Source: Rhizobium skierniewicense
GTDB lineage: Bacteria > Pseudomonadota > Alphaproteobacteria > Rhizobiales > Rhizobiaceae
Direction of reading: 5' to 3'
Assembly: GCF_014196515.1 (NCBI RefSeq)
Contig: NZ_JACIDV010000002.1
Coordinates: forward strand, 186,001 to 250,000
Length of the DNA stretch: 64,000 nt
This document shows positions 8,726 to 17,858 of this stretch, piece by piece. Both the position numbers and the translations under genes were made by a program. Numbering within the stretch: the first letter of the stretch is position 1; each line of letters begins with the position of its first letter. Under the pieces are notes generated by a model. That model saw nothing but the letters and a program-made list of their open reading frames with translations, did not search any database and was not told where the DNA came from.

Positions 8726-10816
8726 ATGGCTGCGCCTTCGAGCATATTGCCCCTTCCCAAAGTCGCCGCACGCGGTCGCGACATCGGGTTTGCCGTGGGC
8801 ATCGTCTCCATTCTCTGCATCCTGTTCCTGCCTATTCCAGTCTTCATGATCGATATGGGATTGGCGTTCTCCATCGCGTTCTCGGTTCTTATTCTGATGG
8901 TGTCGCTGTGGATTCAGCGCCCGTTGGACTTCTCGTCCTTCCCGACCATCCTTCTGATCTCCACGATGATCCGCCTTGCGCTGAACATCGCGACAACGCG
9001 CGTCATCCTGTCTCACGGCAACGAAGGGCACAGTGCGGCGGGTGGGGTCATCGCTGGCTTCTCGAGCCTCGTCATGTCGGGCGACTTCGTCATCGGTCTG
9101 ATCGTCTTTCTCATTCTGATCGTGGTGAACTTCATCGTCATCACCAAGGGTGCCACGCGTATCGCGGAAGTCGGCGCACGCTTCACACTCGATGCCATTC
9201 CCGGCAAGCAGATGTCGATCGATGCCGACTTGTCTGCCGGTATCATCAATGAAAAAGAAGCCCAGCTTCGCCGTCGCGAGCTTGAGGAAGAAAGCGCTTT
9301 CTACGGTGCCATGGACGGTGCCTCCAAATTCGTCCGTGGTGACGCTGTGGCAGGTCTTCTCATCACCGCCATCAATATTTGCGGCGGTATCATCATCGGT
9401 GTTTTCCGCCACGGCATGCCAATCGGCGAAGCGGCAGACGTTTTTGTTAAACTCTCCGTCGGTGACGGCATCGTTTCCCAGGTGCCAGCGCTGATCGTTT
9501 CGCTCGCCGCAGGCCTCATCATTACCCGTGGTGGCGCACAGGGCTCTACCGACACCGCCGTCATCAATCAGCTCAGCGGATATCCCAAGGCTCTGGGTGT
9601 CGCCGCTGGCCTTATGTTCGTCCTTGCTGTCATTCCGGGCTTGCCCCTTGTGCCCTTCATGCTCCTGGGCGGTTTGCTTGCGTTTGGTGCATGGTACATT
9701 CCACGCCAGCTGGCGCAGGAAAAGGCTGCCGAACGCGTGGCCGAAGAGCAGCAGACCAGCAAGACTCAGGAAGCCGAAAAAGACACGGTCAAGAACTCGC
9801 TTCGGACCACCGAGATCGAGCTTGCCCTTGGCAAGCAGGTGTCACCGAGATTGCTGGGTGCTCACCAGGAGCTTGGTTTCCGTGTTGGAAAAATGCGCAA
9901 GAAGTTCGCATCCCAATACGGTTTCGTGGTGCCCGAAATCAAGGTCACAGACGATATCGCCATTCCCGACAAGTCGTATCAGATCCGAATTCACGGCACG
10001 ACGGTTGCAGCCAGCACGCTACGCGTCGGCGAAGTCCTCGTCATCACTGGCAAGGGTCGTCGCCCATCCGTTCCGGGTGACGATGTGCGCGAACCCGCTT
10101 TCGGCATGCCTGCCGTTTCCGTTCTGGAAAACTTCGTGGAAGACCTCAAACGCGAAGGCTTCCACCCGATCGACAATATTTCGGCACTTCTGACGCATGT
10201 CAGTGAAGTCATCCGCAACAACCTGCCGATGCTCCTATCCTACAAGGACGTGAAGGTCCTCATCGACCGTCTCGATCCGGAATACAAGAAGCTTGCGGAT
10301 GAAATCTGCTCCTCGCATATGTCCTATTCGGGCTTGCAGGCCATCCTCAAACTGCTGCTGGCCGAGCGTGTTTCCATCCGCAACCTTCACCTCATTTTGG
10401 AAGCCGTTGCAGAGCTTGCGCCGCATCTTCGCCGTACCGAGCAGATCGTCGAGCATGTCCGTATTCGTATGGCCCAGCAGATTTGCGGCGATCTCTCGGA
10501 CAATGGTGTCTTGCGCGTCCTGCGCTTGGGCACGAAGTGGGACGTTGTTTTCCAGCAGGCGATCAAGCGCGATCCGAAGGGCGATGTGATCGAATTCGAC
10601 ATCGATCCGCGTCAGGTCGAGGAATTTTCGAACGAAGCGAGCAAAGTAATCCGTGAATATATGGATGTCGGATTGCCTTTCGTGCTTGTTACTTTGCCCG
10701 AAACCCGTTCATATGTCCGGATGATCACGGAACGCCTTTTCAGCACGCTGCCGGTGCTGTCGCATGTCGAATTGGCCAAGGGCACGGAAATAAAGATACT
10801 CGGCGCCATCTCATGA
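8726..10816 (+). CDS. flhA: Flagellar type III export protein FlhA
   Basis: FlhA is the large export-gate subunit at the base of the flagellar basal body and forms a nonameric ring that docks chaperone-substrate complexes. The 696-residue product has about eight N-terminal membrane helices (to about residue 330) and a large cytoplasmic C-terminal domain. The FHIPEP-family loop is clear: [21 protein letters not shown], followed by [30 protein letters not shown] precedes the ATG. fliR overlaps its stop. In many rhizobia fliQ precedes flhA; no fliQ is present here, the 289-base upstream region being non-coding. Confidence 0.97.
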   Translation: MAAPSSILPLPKVAARGRDIGFAVGIVSILCILFLPIPVFMIDMGLAFSIAFSVLILMVSLWIQRPLDFSSFPTILLISTMIRLALNIATTRVILSHGNEGHSAAGGVIAGFSSLVMSGDFVIGLIVFLILIVVNFIVITKGATRIAEVGARFTLDAIPGKQMSIDADLSAGIINEKEAQLRRRELEEESAFYGAMDGASKFVRGDAVAGLLITAINICGGIIIGVFRHGMPIGEAADVFVKLSVGDGIVSQVPALIVSLAAGLIITRGGAQGSTDTAVINQLSGYPKALGVAAGLMFVLAVIPGLPLVPFMLLGGLLAFGAWYIPRQLAQEKAAERVAEEQQTSKTQEAEKDTVKNSLRTTEIELALGKQVSPRLLGAHQELGFRVGKMRKKFASQYGFVVPEIKVTDDIAIPDKSYQIRIHGTTVAASTLRVGEVLVITGKGRRPSVPGDDVREPAFGMPAVSVLENFVEDLKREGFHPIDNISALLTHVSEVIRNNLPMLLSYKDVKVLIDRLDPEYKKLADEICSSHMSYSGLQAILKLLLAERVSIRNLHLILEAVAELAPHLRRTEQIVEHVRIRMAQQICGDLSDNGVLRVLRLGTKWDVVFQQAIKRDPKGDVIEFDIDPRQVEEFSNEASKVIREYMDVGLPFVLVTLPETRSYVRMITERLFSTLPVLSHVELAKGTEIKILGAIS

Positions 10817-11565
10817 TGTCAGATCCCCAGGGAACCATAATGGCACTGTTTCTGGCATTTTGCCGGATCGGTGCCTGCTTGATGGTGATGCCTGGGTTTT
10901 CCTCCGCCAGATTGCCTATGCAGGTCCGTTTGCTCCTCGCTCTCGCACTTTCGATGGCCATTTTGCCGTTGATGTGGGACGTGATCTACCCGTTGGCGAA
11001 AACCGACAACACCAATTTCCTTAAATTGATGTTTTTTGAATCTGTGATCGGTGCCATGTTCGGCATGATTGCCCACCTTTATGTGCTGGGAATGCAGTTT
11101 GCGGCAACCGCCATCGGCACCGCAATTGCCTTGACCGGCCCTCCCGGCCAGGACGTGCTGGAAGACACATCCGAAAGTCAGCTTTCGAGCATGCTGACCT
11201 ATGGTGTCCTGTTGCTGCTCTTCATTCTCGACTTCCACCACGTCATTTTCCGCGCGCTTGTGGATTCCTATTCGACAATTCCCATGGGTGGCGGGATGAG
11301 CATGCAAAGAATGCTGATTACGCTGACAGACACGTTGGTCGCGTCGATGAGCGTCGCCTTGCGTGTCGCCAGCCCCTTTATTCTGTACGGCTTCCTGTTC
11401 CATGTGGCGGTGGGGCTGATCAACAAGCTGGCACCGCAGATACCGGTCTACTTCATCTCCACACCCTATGCGCTGGCCGGTGGGTTGCTGCTGCTCTATT
11501 TTGGAATGGCGGCGCTGGTCAGCCAGTTCGTGGGTGGCTTCTTCCGTGTCTTCGCGAACATATGA
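10813..11565 (+). CDS. fliR: Flagellar biosynthetic protein FliR
   Basis: FliR is an export-gate membrane protein that packs with FliP and FliQ to form the secretion channel. The 250-residue product is almost entirely hydrophobic, with about six to eight helices and the family pattern [32 protein letters not shown] at the N-terminus (residues about 12-43). The mid-region GLQxG equivalent and C-terminal [19 protein letters not shown] are also typical. Its ATG overlaps the flhA stop as ATGA, indicating coupled translation. The coiled-coil gene follows six bases later. Confidence 0.95.
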   Translation: MMSDPQGTIMALFLAFCRIGACLMVMPGFSSARLPMQVRLLLALALSMAILPLMWDVIYPLAKTDNTNFLKLMFFESVIGAMFGMIAHLYVLGMQFAATAIGTAIALTGPPGQDVLEDTSESQLSSMLTYGVLLLLFILDFHHVIFRALVDSYSTIPMGGGMSMQRMLITLTDTLVASMSVALRVASPFILYGFLFHVAVGLINKLAPQIPVYFISTPYALAGGLLLLYFGMAALVSQFVGGFFRVFANI

Positions 11566-11571
11566 GGCCTG

Positions 11572-11982
11572 ATGATGGACCCACTCAAATCCAAAAAGCT
11601 TTCGAGATTGGTCAAGGTTCAGGGGCATCTCAAGCAGATGGCCGAAAACGAGCTTGCGATCACGACGCGTGAACGCACCGAACTGGCCGAAAAGATCGAA
11701 ACCCTAAGTGGTTATGTGACGTCGCTGGATCCGTTGCACCAACAGATGCTGAAACATTATGCCATGCGACACGGCAGGTTGCTCTCTCGTGATGTGCGAC
11801 TGGAAGCCATCGAAAAAGGCCAGGAGCAGCAGGTCGTCAAGGAAACAAAAAAGGGTGAGCGTCTCGAGGAAAAGCGGGATGCGGCGCGTGCAGACGAGTT
11901 GCGTGTGCAGGAAGACAACAGCGTGTACGAGTTGATCGATCTTCAGATGAGCATGAAAGACACCAGCCTCCAGCAAGGTTAG
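11572..11982 (+). CDS. FliJ-like coiled-coil protein of the flagellar region
   Basis: This 136-residue hydrophilic, highly charged protein is predicted to be almost entirely helical coiled coil (about residues 5-110), rich in Lys/Glu/Arg. It has no membrane segment or signal. Size, coiled-coil nature and position directly after fliR resemble FliJ, the stalk-like export cofactor, but I see no decisive FliJ signature. It could also be a small rod-protein chaperone. It lies in the forward block flhA-fliR-x-rod protein-FlgN-like-FliL-like. Confidence 0.7.
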   Translation: MMDPLKSKKLSRLVKVQGHLKQMAENELAITTRERTELAEKIETLSGYVTSLDPLHQQMLKHYAMRHGRLLSRDVRLEAIEKGQEQQVVKETKKGERLEEKRDAARADELRVQEDNSVYELIDLQMSMKDTSLQQG

Positions 11983-12022
11983 GTTGGTATCGTCATCCGA
12001 TTGAAACGGAAAGGATGACGAC

Positions 12023-12577
12023 GTGGCAATTTCTCCTCCAAGCGATCTTGTGCTTGATGTTGTGAATGCGGCCGACCCGACACAGGTCATGGCGGCAAGA
12101 GAAAAACTGCGCTCAGTGAGCGCAGCCAACGAAGCGTCGGTCTTGACGGCAAGCAATGCAGGTTTTGCATCCGCCATCAACAGCATCGATACGGCGGCCG
12201 GCAAGGCTGGTGTTGGTAACATCCATCACATCAAATCCGACGAAAAAATCCCCGAGACCTATCGCAAGTTCGAGGCCAGCGTTCTGTCGACCATGCTCCA
12301 GAACATGATGCCGAAGGACAGCGAAGAAGTCTACGGCAAGGGTTCTGCCGGTGACTTCTGGAAAAGCATGATGGCTGAACAGATGGCGGATGCGGTTTCC
12401 AAGCGTGGCGGTATTGGCATTGCCGAGCAGGCCTATTCTCAGGCGATGCAAAAGATGCGCAATGCTGAAGCGCCGACAAAAATGAATGAAGACGACAAGA
12501 GCCTTGCAGTCAGCATGGTGACCGACTTCCAGCGGCGCACGTTTTCCGTAGCCGAATCCAACAAGACTGAAAGTTAA
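12023..12577 (+). CDS. Rod-binding protein (FlgJ N-terminal domain type)
   Basis: FlgJ N-terminal domains cap or scaffold the growing flagellar rod. The 184-residue protein carries the domain at about residues 75-150: KFEASVLSTMLQNMMPK, then GSAGDFWKSMMAEQMADAVSKRGGIGIAEQ in segments. The muramidase domain found in enteric FlgJ is absent, as is usual in alphaproteobacteria, where a separate peptidoglycan hydrolase is expected. The start is GTG at 12023, supported by GGAAAGGAT about seven bases upstream. No Sec signal is seen, consistent with export by the flagellar apparatus. Confidence 0.88.
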   Translation: MAISPPSDLVLDVVNAADPTQVMAAREKLRSVSAANEASVLTASNAGFASAINSIDTAAGKAGVGNIHHIKSDEKIPETYRKFEASVLSTMLQNMMPKDSEEVYGKGSAGDFWKSMMAEQMADAVSKRGGIGIAEQAYSQAMQKMRNAEAPTKMNEDDKSLAVSMVTDFQRRTFSVAESNKTES

Positions 12578-12585
12578 GAGGCGGA

Positions 12586-12963
12586 GTGCTGAGCGACATG
12601 GAAATTCTAAACAACGACTACAGAACACAGGCCATTCTCGGCCGCCTCGAAACGGTTATCGACAACGAAAACCAGCGCATCGGCAAGGATCCCGATTTCG
12701 ATTTCAAACTGTCGAACGCCCATAAGAGCCGCTGCCTCTATGAACTCAGCATGCTTTTACGGGACGTTGATGGAGCGCAGATCGCCGCTGCTCACAAGCG
12801 CCAGATTCTCGATATCAAGTCCAAGCTCGCCATCAACACCCGGCGTGTCGAAGCCAATCTCAACGCCGTAAAGGCCGTTGTCGATCTGTTGAAGAATGCC
12901 GCCAAGCGGGCTGAAGACGATGGCACCTATTCGCTGGAACAGTTCGCACGCGAGGCGCAATGA
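12586..12963 (+). CDS. FlgN-like putative flagellar chaperone
   Basis: This is a 125-residue, all-helical, charged protein. The pattern LETVIDNENQRIG, then KSRCLYELSMLLR and a long helix KSKLAINTRRVEANLNAVKAVVDLL, resembles FlgN family chaperones, which bind hook-associated proteins. The TYSLEQF tail also fits. This is resemblance by eye, not a search result. GTG at 12586 and ATG at 12598 are both possible starts. The stop overlaps the next gene by four bases, so the two are translationally coupled. Confidence 0.65.
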   Translation: MLSDMEILNNDYRTQAILGRLETVIDNENQRIGKDPDFDFKLSNAHKSRCLYELSMLLRDVDGAQIAAAHKRQILDIKSKLAINTRRVEANLNAVKAVVDLLKNAAKRAEDDGTYSLEQFAREAQ

Positions 12964-13493
12964 TCAAGCTGATCGCGACAGGCGTCTGGGTTCTTCTGGT
13001 GACTTTGGGTGGCGTCTACGCAGCCGTCACCTTTGGAGGGAACGGTGCCACAGATCAAAATGGGGAAGTCGTTCCACCACCGCATTTTGTGAGCAGTGAA
13101 ACTGTGACATTGCCTGTGGTGGCAAACGGCAAGGTTTCCGGTTATTTCCTCGTCCGCGCCAGTCTTCAGGTAGACGAAGACGCGCTGAAGGAGGTGACGG
13201 TCCCGGTTCCTGCGTTTCTGACCGACGAACTCTACACTCTGCTGGTTGGAGAAAAGCTCGTCGATATCAAGGATGCGGGCAAGTTCGACGTCGTTGGCTT
13301 GAAGACCAGAATAAAGGACGGTCTGAACACGCGCCTCGAAAAACCTCTGGTCAAGGATATTCTCATCGAACAGATGGATTTCATCTCCAAGGAAGACATC
13401 GAAGCCAGAGACCCCAACAAAAAACCGCAGAAAATCCTCGTCAACACGGACGCGCCGCCGCCCAAACCCGCCGCCGCCAGTTCCGGCCACTGA
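12960..13493 (+). CDS. Second FliL-like membrane-anchored protein
   Basis: The 177-residue product has one N-terminal membrane anchor (about residues 4-24) and a periplasmic domain. Segments GYFLVRASLQVDEDAL, FLTDELYTLLVGEKLVDI and LKTRIKDGLNTRLEKPLVKDILIEQM follow the secondary pattern of FliL C-terminal domains. The C-terminus is Pro/Ala-rich. A canonical fliL lies about 0.9 kb away on the opposite strand, so this would be a paralogue, perhaps supporting the stator or rod. Its ATG overlaps the preceding stop (ATGA). A terminator follows. Confidence 0.65.
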   Translation: MIKLIATGVWVLLVTLGGVYAAVTFGGNGATDQNGEVVPPPHFVSSETVTLPVVANGKVSGYFLVRASLQVDEDALKEVTVPVPAFLTDELYTLLVGEKLVDIKDAGKFDVVGLKTRIKDGLNTRLEKPLVKDILIEQMDFISKEDIEARDPNKKPQKILVNTDAPPPKPAAASSGH

Positions 13494-13533
13494 TCGACAG
13501 GTACTGCGGAATATCGAAAGTTTTAAACGCTTG

Positions 13534-13572
13534 AAGCCTCCTGAATTGGGTGATCCTTTCAGGAGGTTTTTT
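13534..13572 (+). terminator. Intrinsic terminator of the flhA block
   Basis: CCTCCTGAA (13537-13545) pairs perfectly with TTCAGGAGG (13558-13566) across a twelve-base loop and is followed by six T residues. On the minus strand the stem is not followed by a T-run, so it serves the forward flhA block only. Confidence 0.85.
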
Positions 13573-13656
13573 GCGTTCTTGCCGGTTTTGGAAACATGCG
13601 ACCCGCGATGGGTGGGACCCGCCAAAGAATGTTCTGGCGTCAGCGCCCCTCAGGGA

Positions 13657-14394
13657 TCAGTAGAACGATCTGACCAGTGATCCCACCAGCAGATTCCAAC
13701 CATCGATCAGAACGAAAAACAGGATCTTGAACGGCAGGGAGATGGACGTCGGCGGCAACATCATCATGCCCATTGCCATCGTGATGGTAGCGACCACCAT
13801 GTCGATAACGAGAAACGGCAGGATAATCAGAAAGCCGATCTCGAAACCGCGCCGAATTTCCGAAAGCATGAAGGCAGGGATCAGAACGCGGTACTGCGGA
13901 ACTGTCCCGTTCATCGTCTCCTGATTTCGTTCGATGGCGAGATCGACAAAAAGGGCGAGATCCTTGGGGCGCGTGTTGGCCACCATAAATGTGCGGAATG
14001 GTTCGGCGGCTCGCTCAACGGCTTGCGCCTCGGTGATCTGGGTCTGCAACAGCGGTTGGATGCCATCTTGCCAGGACCGCTCGAATGTCGGCGCCATGAC
14101 GTAGAACGTCATGAACATCGCCATACTGGTGAGGATCATCGTTGACGGTGTGGTGCCCAGGCCCATGCCGGAGCGCAAAATCGAAAATGCAATGATGAAC
14201 CGCGGAAAGCTGGTCACCATGATCAGAATGCCAGGCGCAATCGACAGGACGGTCAAAAGCCCGAAGGTGCGAATGATCCACGAGGCAGCAGAACCGTCCA
14301 GCGGCAGATTGAGCAAATCTGCCGGCGTTTGTTGGGCGAAGGCAAACCCTGGGGTCAGGGCTATCGCAAGCAGCAGGACAATTTTTCGAATCAT
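13657..14394 (-). CDS. fliP: Flagellar export-gate protein FliP
   Basis: FliP forms the pentameric core of the flagellar export channel. The 245-residue protein has a cleavable signal (MIRKIVLLLAIALTPGFAFAQ), a short periplasmic part, then membrane helices. The two FliP family blocks are visible: ITSFPRFIIAFSILRSGMG equivalent at about residues 61-80, and FLIILPFLVIDMVVATITMAMG near residues 192-213. It is the last gene of the reverse operon and its start overlaps the fliL stop by four bases. Flagellin genes that I recall following fliP in other rhizobia are absent. Confidence 0.96.
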   Translation of the reverse strand: MIRKIVLLLAIALTPGFAFAQQTPADLLNLPLDGSAASWIIRTFGLLTVLSIAPGILIMVTSFPRFIIAFSILRSGMGLGTTPSTMILTSMAMFMTFYVMAPTFERSWQDGIQPLLQTQITEAQAVERAAEPFRTFMVANTRPKDLALFVDLAIERNQETMNGTVPQYRVLIPAFMLSEIRRGFEIGFLIILPFLVIDMVVATITMAMGMMMLPPTSISLPFKILFFVLIDGWNLLVGSLVRSFY

Positions 14395-14912
14395 TCGATC
14401 ACAAAGGTTCTGAAGAGAACCTTGGATACGCGCCCTTTTGATCTGAGGTCAACGATTTCTCTCAGGTCATCCCTAAGATATTGAAAGCCGCGTGGGCCTT
14501 GAAGCTGCTGAAGTGAAACGGTTCGCAGATATGTGAGGATTTCCTGGTGCAAATCCTGGGCAAGGGCCGTGTCGCCGGGCCCCGTAAATTGCAGTGCCAG
14601 CTCGAGCCTGATCCAGTTTTCGTTCGGATATCCGAGGTTCGTGACAATCGGGTCCAGAGGCAGAAGGCTGGGTGCGGCACCCGCCGCGCCATGTTCGCCT
14701 GCGGGAGCTGCAGCGGCCTCATGTCCACCGGCCGCAGCTTCCGGCGCGTGGGCAGGAGGCGGGGTAACAGTCGGCATCGATGGCACAAGCAGTGTCTGGC
14801 CCACGAACCATCCGCCGCCGATACCCATAATTGACAGCACGGCGATAGCGCCAGCGGTCACGATGATCGATGGCTTCTTCGGTGCAGCGGGTTCTATGGT
14901 CGTGAGGCTCAT
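14391..14912 (-). CDS. fliL: Flagellar basal-body protein FliL
   Basis: FliL surrounds or supports the stator units of the motor. The 173-residue form starting at ATG 14912 (MSLTTIEPAAPKK) has one membrane helix (about 16-38), an Ala/Pro/His-rich linker (about 45-80) and a C-terminal stomatin-like domain with LDPIVTNLGYPNENWIRLELAL and DLREIVDLRSKGRVSKVLFRTFVIE. An upstream extension to 14954 lacks family resemblance. The 71-base gap to flgH is the largest in this operon. Confidence 0.93.
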   Translation of the reverse strand: MSLTTIEPAAPKKPSIIVTAGAIAVLSIMGIGGGWFVGQTLLVPSMPTVTPPPAHAPEAAAGGHEAAAAPAGEHGAAGAAPSLLPLDPIVTNLGYPNENWIRLELALQFTGPGDTALAQDLHQEILTYLRTVSLQQLQGPRGFQYLRDDLREIVDLRSKGRVSKVLFRTFVIE

Positions 14913-14983
14913 GATCGTGTCTAACGTCTGTTCAGGAGAGCAGCCCATGCACAATGCGATGGGCCGAATATCTGTTTAAGCGG

Positions 14984-15709
14984 TCAGATCGGCGAGAACA
15001 GGTCGACAACCTGCTGACCCACCGGCGGCTGTTGAATTTCCGTGATACGGCCACGGCCACCGTAGGAAATGCGTGCCTCGGCGATTTTGTCGTAGGAGAT
15101 CGTATTTTCGGAATTGACGTCCTGTGGACGCACGATACCGGCAACGTTCAGGATGCGAATCTCGTGGTTGACGCGAACCTCCTGCGAACCGCTGATCAAC
15201 AGGTTGCCGTTTTCCAGAATTCCAGTCACGACGGCAGCGACGAGCAGCGTCAGCTTTTCGGCGCGGCTGATGGAGCCCTTGCCATTGGATTCGCTGGTGT
15301 TGTCGAAGCTCAAATTGGAATCGGCCTGTGGTTTCCAGCCGAGAATTTCGGCATCGGCCTTCCAGCCCGTTTCACGGTTGTTTTTCCGCGTCCGGTCGGT
15401 TTCGTTATCAAAGGTCGCCTTGTCGTTGATCTGGATGTTGACTGTCAGAATGTCACCGATGTTGAGCGCACGTGCATCCTTGAACAGCGCCGCCTTGCTG
15501 TCGCTCCACAGAGAATAACCGCTGGCATTGTGAAGGGGCTGCTTGGGATAGGAGGCCAACTGCGGAGCTTGGCTGAACTGCAGGCCGCTACCGATAGGGC
15601 TCATCGCGGGTGCGTTGCCGATTTCTTTCAGTGTCTGGTTTTGCGTGACGCTGGAGCAACCAGTCAGAACACATGATGCGGCGAGAGCGAGAATAAGCGC
15701 TTTGTTCAT
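14984..15709 (-). CDS. flgH: Flagellar L-ring lipoprotein FlgH
   Basis: FlgH forms the outer-membrane L ring. The 241-residue precursor has a lipoprotein signal with lipobox LTGC (Cys18). The mature part shows conserved SLWSDSKAALFKDARALNIGDILTV and the C-terminal GSQEVRVNHEIRILNVAGIVRPQDV with ISYDKIAEARISYGGRGR, all diagnostic of FlgH. Its ATG overlaps the end of motE by four bases. Outer-membrane ring synthesis genes flgI and flgH flank motE here, the rhizobial order. Confidence 0.97.
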   Translation of the reverse strand: MNKALILALAASCVLTGCSSVTQNQTLKEIGNAPAMSPIGSGLQFSQAPQLASYPKQPLHNASGYSLWSDSKAALFKDARALNIGDILTVNIQINDKATFDNETDRTRKNNRETGWKADAEILGWKPQADSNLSFDNTSESNGKGSISRAEKLTLLVAAVVTGILENGNLLISGSQEVRVNHEIRILNVAGIVRPQDVNSENTISYDKIAEARISYGGRGRITEIQQPPVGQQVVDLFSPI

Positions 15710-16236
15710 GACGGATCTCTTGATGTGGTTTTGTCCGTCGCGCTGGACATGATCGACGCAACTGTGGCTGCCTTTTTGGCATCCATTTCGGCAAGGATCA
15801 GGCTCGACTGGCGGGGAGGAAGTTTCATGATGATGGCCGCGGCAAGGCCGGCGTCGACCTGTTCCAACTGCGGTGCCGCGGCATCCGGCTTCATCGTCTT
15901 GTAGACGTTGACCAGATTGACTTCGGCGCGTTGCATGAAATCGTTGCGGCGCTTCAACCAGTCTTCATATTCGGCCTTGCGGGCCTCCATGACGGCGATC
16001 CGGTTGTCGACATCGGCTTGCAGCTTTTCAAGGTCCTGCTTCTGCAAGAGATAACGCTGGTCGCGGGCCTGATCGACGATGTTGGTGCAATATTGCTGGA
16101 TTTCCTGTCCGCTGGTCTCACCGGTGGTGATGCGCACCTGCTCCTGCGCCTTGGCGGAGGGTAGGGCGGCGGTCAGAACGAACACGGCGAGCAGTGCCCT
16201 GCGGGGCGTGACGATATCAAACGCTTTAGCCATCAT
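15706..16236 (-). CDS. motE: MotE, periplasmic motility chaperone
   Basis: In Sinorhizobium meliloti MotE is a periplasmic chaperone that stabilises the motility protein MotC. The 176-residue product has an N-terminal secretion signal ending near AKA-Q, one mature cysteine (YCTNIVD) that could mediate disulfide dimerisation, a coiled coil at about residues 60-105 (LLQKQDLEKLQADVDNR), and the MgtE/MotE-like tail DAGLAAAIIMKLPPRQSSLILAEMD. It overlaps flgI and flgH by four bases on either side. No motC lies in this window. Confidence 0.9.
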   Translation of the reverse strand: MMAKAFDIVTPRRALLAVFVLTAALPSAKAQEQVRITTGETSGQEIQQYCTNIVDQARDQRYLLQKQDLEKLQADVDNRIAVMEARKAEYEDWLKRRNDFMQRAEVNLVNVYKTMKPDAAAPQLEQVDAGLAAAIIMKLPPRQSSLILAEMDAKKAATVASIMSSATDKTTSRDPS

Positions 16237-17357
16237 TGTAGCACCAGTTCTGCTTGCAGCGCGCCGGCGGATTTGATGCCCTGAAGAATGGCGATGATGC
16301 CGTCGGGCTTGACGCCGATATTGTTGAGACCAGCCACCAACGAGCGCAGGTTCGGCCCGTTGAGGATGGCAACCGGACCACCGGTCGCCTGGGCCGCAAT
16401 GTCTGTCTGTGGCTGAATGGCAGTTCGGCCGTTCGAGAAGGGTTCCGGCTGAATGACCTGCGGCGTTTCCGTGACCTGCACGGTCAAGGTGCCATAGCTG
16501 ACCGCGACCTGCGAGATACGAACGTCGGCGCCGATCACGATGGTGCCGGTGCGCTCGTTGATGACGACCTTGGCGGGCGTGTCGGTCTCAACGGACAGGT
16601 TCTCGATATTGGCCATCAGCCGCGTAAGGTCTGCGGTTCTCGGCTTCTGGATAAAGACGACCTGGCTGTCACGGGCTTCGGCAATCGGTTCTCCGAATGC
16701 CGTTTTCGCGTAATTGTTGATCGCGTCTGCGATGCGTGTGGATGTCGAAAAGTCGGGATTGCGCAGTTGCAGAACCAGATTGACCGAATCCTTGAACTGC
16801 GATGGCAGTTCCCGCTCGATGATGGCGCCACTGGGGACACGCCCGGCAGTGGTCACACCCTGTGTCAACTGGGCCGCCTGACCTTCCGCGTTAAAGCCGG
16901 AAACAATCACCGAACCCTGAGCAACCGCATAGATCTGACCATCAGCACCTGACATGGATGTCATGATCAGCGTACCGCCACGCAGCGACGAAGCATCACC
17001 CAACGAACTGACATTGACGTCGAGCCGGCTGCCGGGACTTGCGAAAGGCGGAAGATTGGCCGTGACCATCACGGCTGCGACATTTTTCGAGCCGCTCTGA
17101 TTCCCCTGCATGGAAATGCCGAGGTTCTGCAACATGGCGCGCATCGACTGTTCGGTAAACGGCGAAGAACGCATGCTGTCGCCAGACCCTTGAAGGCCGA
17201 CGACCAGACCATAACCGATCAACTGGTTTTCACGCCCGGCTTGGAGGGAAGCGATATCTTTGACACGCGCATTGAATTGGGAATAGGCAACGGGCGTCGT
17301 CACAAAAAGCGTGGCGATGGCCAATGCAGCGGTTATCAGGTTCCGGCGGAAATTCAT
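16233..17357 (-). CDS. flgI: Flagellar P-ring protein FlgI
   Basis: FlgI forms the periplasmic P ring around the rod in the peptidoglycan layer. The 374-residue precursor has a Sec signal (about residues 1-27) and begins its mature part with RVKDIASLQAGRENQLIGYGLVVGLQGSGD in pieces, the hallmark of FlgI. Other conserved elements are AVMVTANLPPFASPGSRLDV, the INERTGTIVIGADVRIS segment and the C-terminal LVAGLNNIGVKPDGIIAILQ. Start and stop overlap flgA and motE. Confidence 0.97.
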   Translation of the reverse strand: MNFRRNLITAALAIATLFVTTPVAYSQFNARVKDIASLQAGRENQLIGYGLVVGLQGSGDSMRSSPFTEQSMRAMLQNLGISMQGNQSGSKNVAAVMVTANLPPFASPGSRLDVNVSSLGDASSLRGGTLIMTSMSGADGQIYAVAQGSVIVSGFNAEGQAAQLTQGVTTAGRVPSGAIIERELPSQFKDSVNLVLQLRNPDFSTSTRIADAINNYAKTAFGEPIAEARDSQVVFIQKPRTADLTRLMANIENLSVETDTPAKVVINERTGTIVIGADVRISQVAVSYGTLTVQVTETPQVIQPEPFSNGRTAIQPQTDIAAQATGGPVAILNGPNLRSLVAGLNNIGVKPDGIIAILQGIKSAGALQAELVLQ

Positions 17358-17842
17358 TTCTCAAAAACCTCCACGGTCCCGTTTTCCATGGCCGTGCCGG
17401 AGATGGTCACACCAGTGTCTCGGTTGCGCACGCGAACGACTTCGCCCGCCATCGCATCCTCGATGGCGGTGCCGGAGGCAGAGAGGTTCATGCCGCCCAT
17501 GGAATATGTGATCCTGATGGCCGCACCGCGCTGGACTGCGAAAGGGTCGCGAAGATCGGCAACCGTGATGGTGCGACCCGCAACCAGCGTACGCTTGGAA
17601 ACCTTACCGACGACGATGCTGGTATTATCCGCATAGCCGGGTGCAAGGTTGGGATTGGTGACGAGAACTTCCGTCACCCGCTCTCGGGTAATGGTTTCGC
17701 CGGGAAAGATGGTGCCTGTTGGAACAACGGCGTATTTTTGCTGCGAAAAAGCTGCCTGGGGTGAGAACACCACCAGGCTTGCCATGAGCGCCAGCGCCAT
17801 TGTGCAGAAACTGCCAGGCACGATTTTCGGGCGAAACTTCAT
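17354..17842 (-). CDS. flgA: Flagellar P-ring assembly protein FlgA
   Basis: FlgA is the periplasmic chaperone for P-ring formation. The 162-residue protein has a signal peptide (about residues 1-33, ending AAFSQQ) and a SAF-like domain. TGTIFPGETITRERVTEV and the later AVQRGAAIRITYSMGGMNLSASG are typical. It is shorter than the enteric homologue, lacking the extra N-terminal domain, which is usual in this group. Sixteen bases separate it from flgG, and it overlaps flgI by four bases. Confidence 0.94.
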   Translation of the reverse strand: MKFRPKIVPGSFCTMALALMASLVVFSPQAAFSQQKYAVVPTGTIFPGETITRERVTEVLVTNPNLAPGYADNTSIVVGKVSKRTLVAGRTITVADLRDPFAVQRGAAIRITYSMGGMNLSASGTAIEDAMAGEVVRVRNRDTGVTISGTAMENGTVEVFEK

Positions 17843-17858
17843 GTTACCCTACCTTCGG

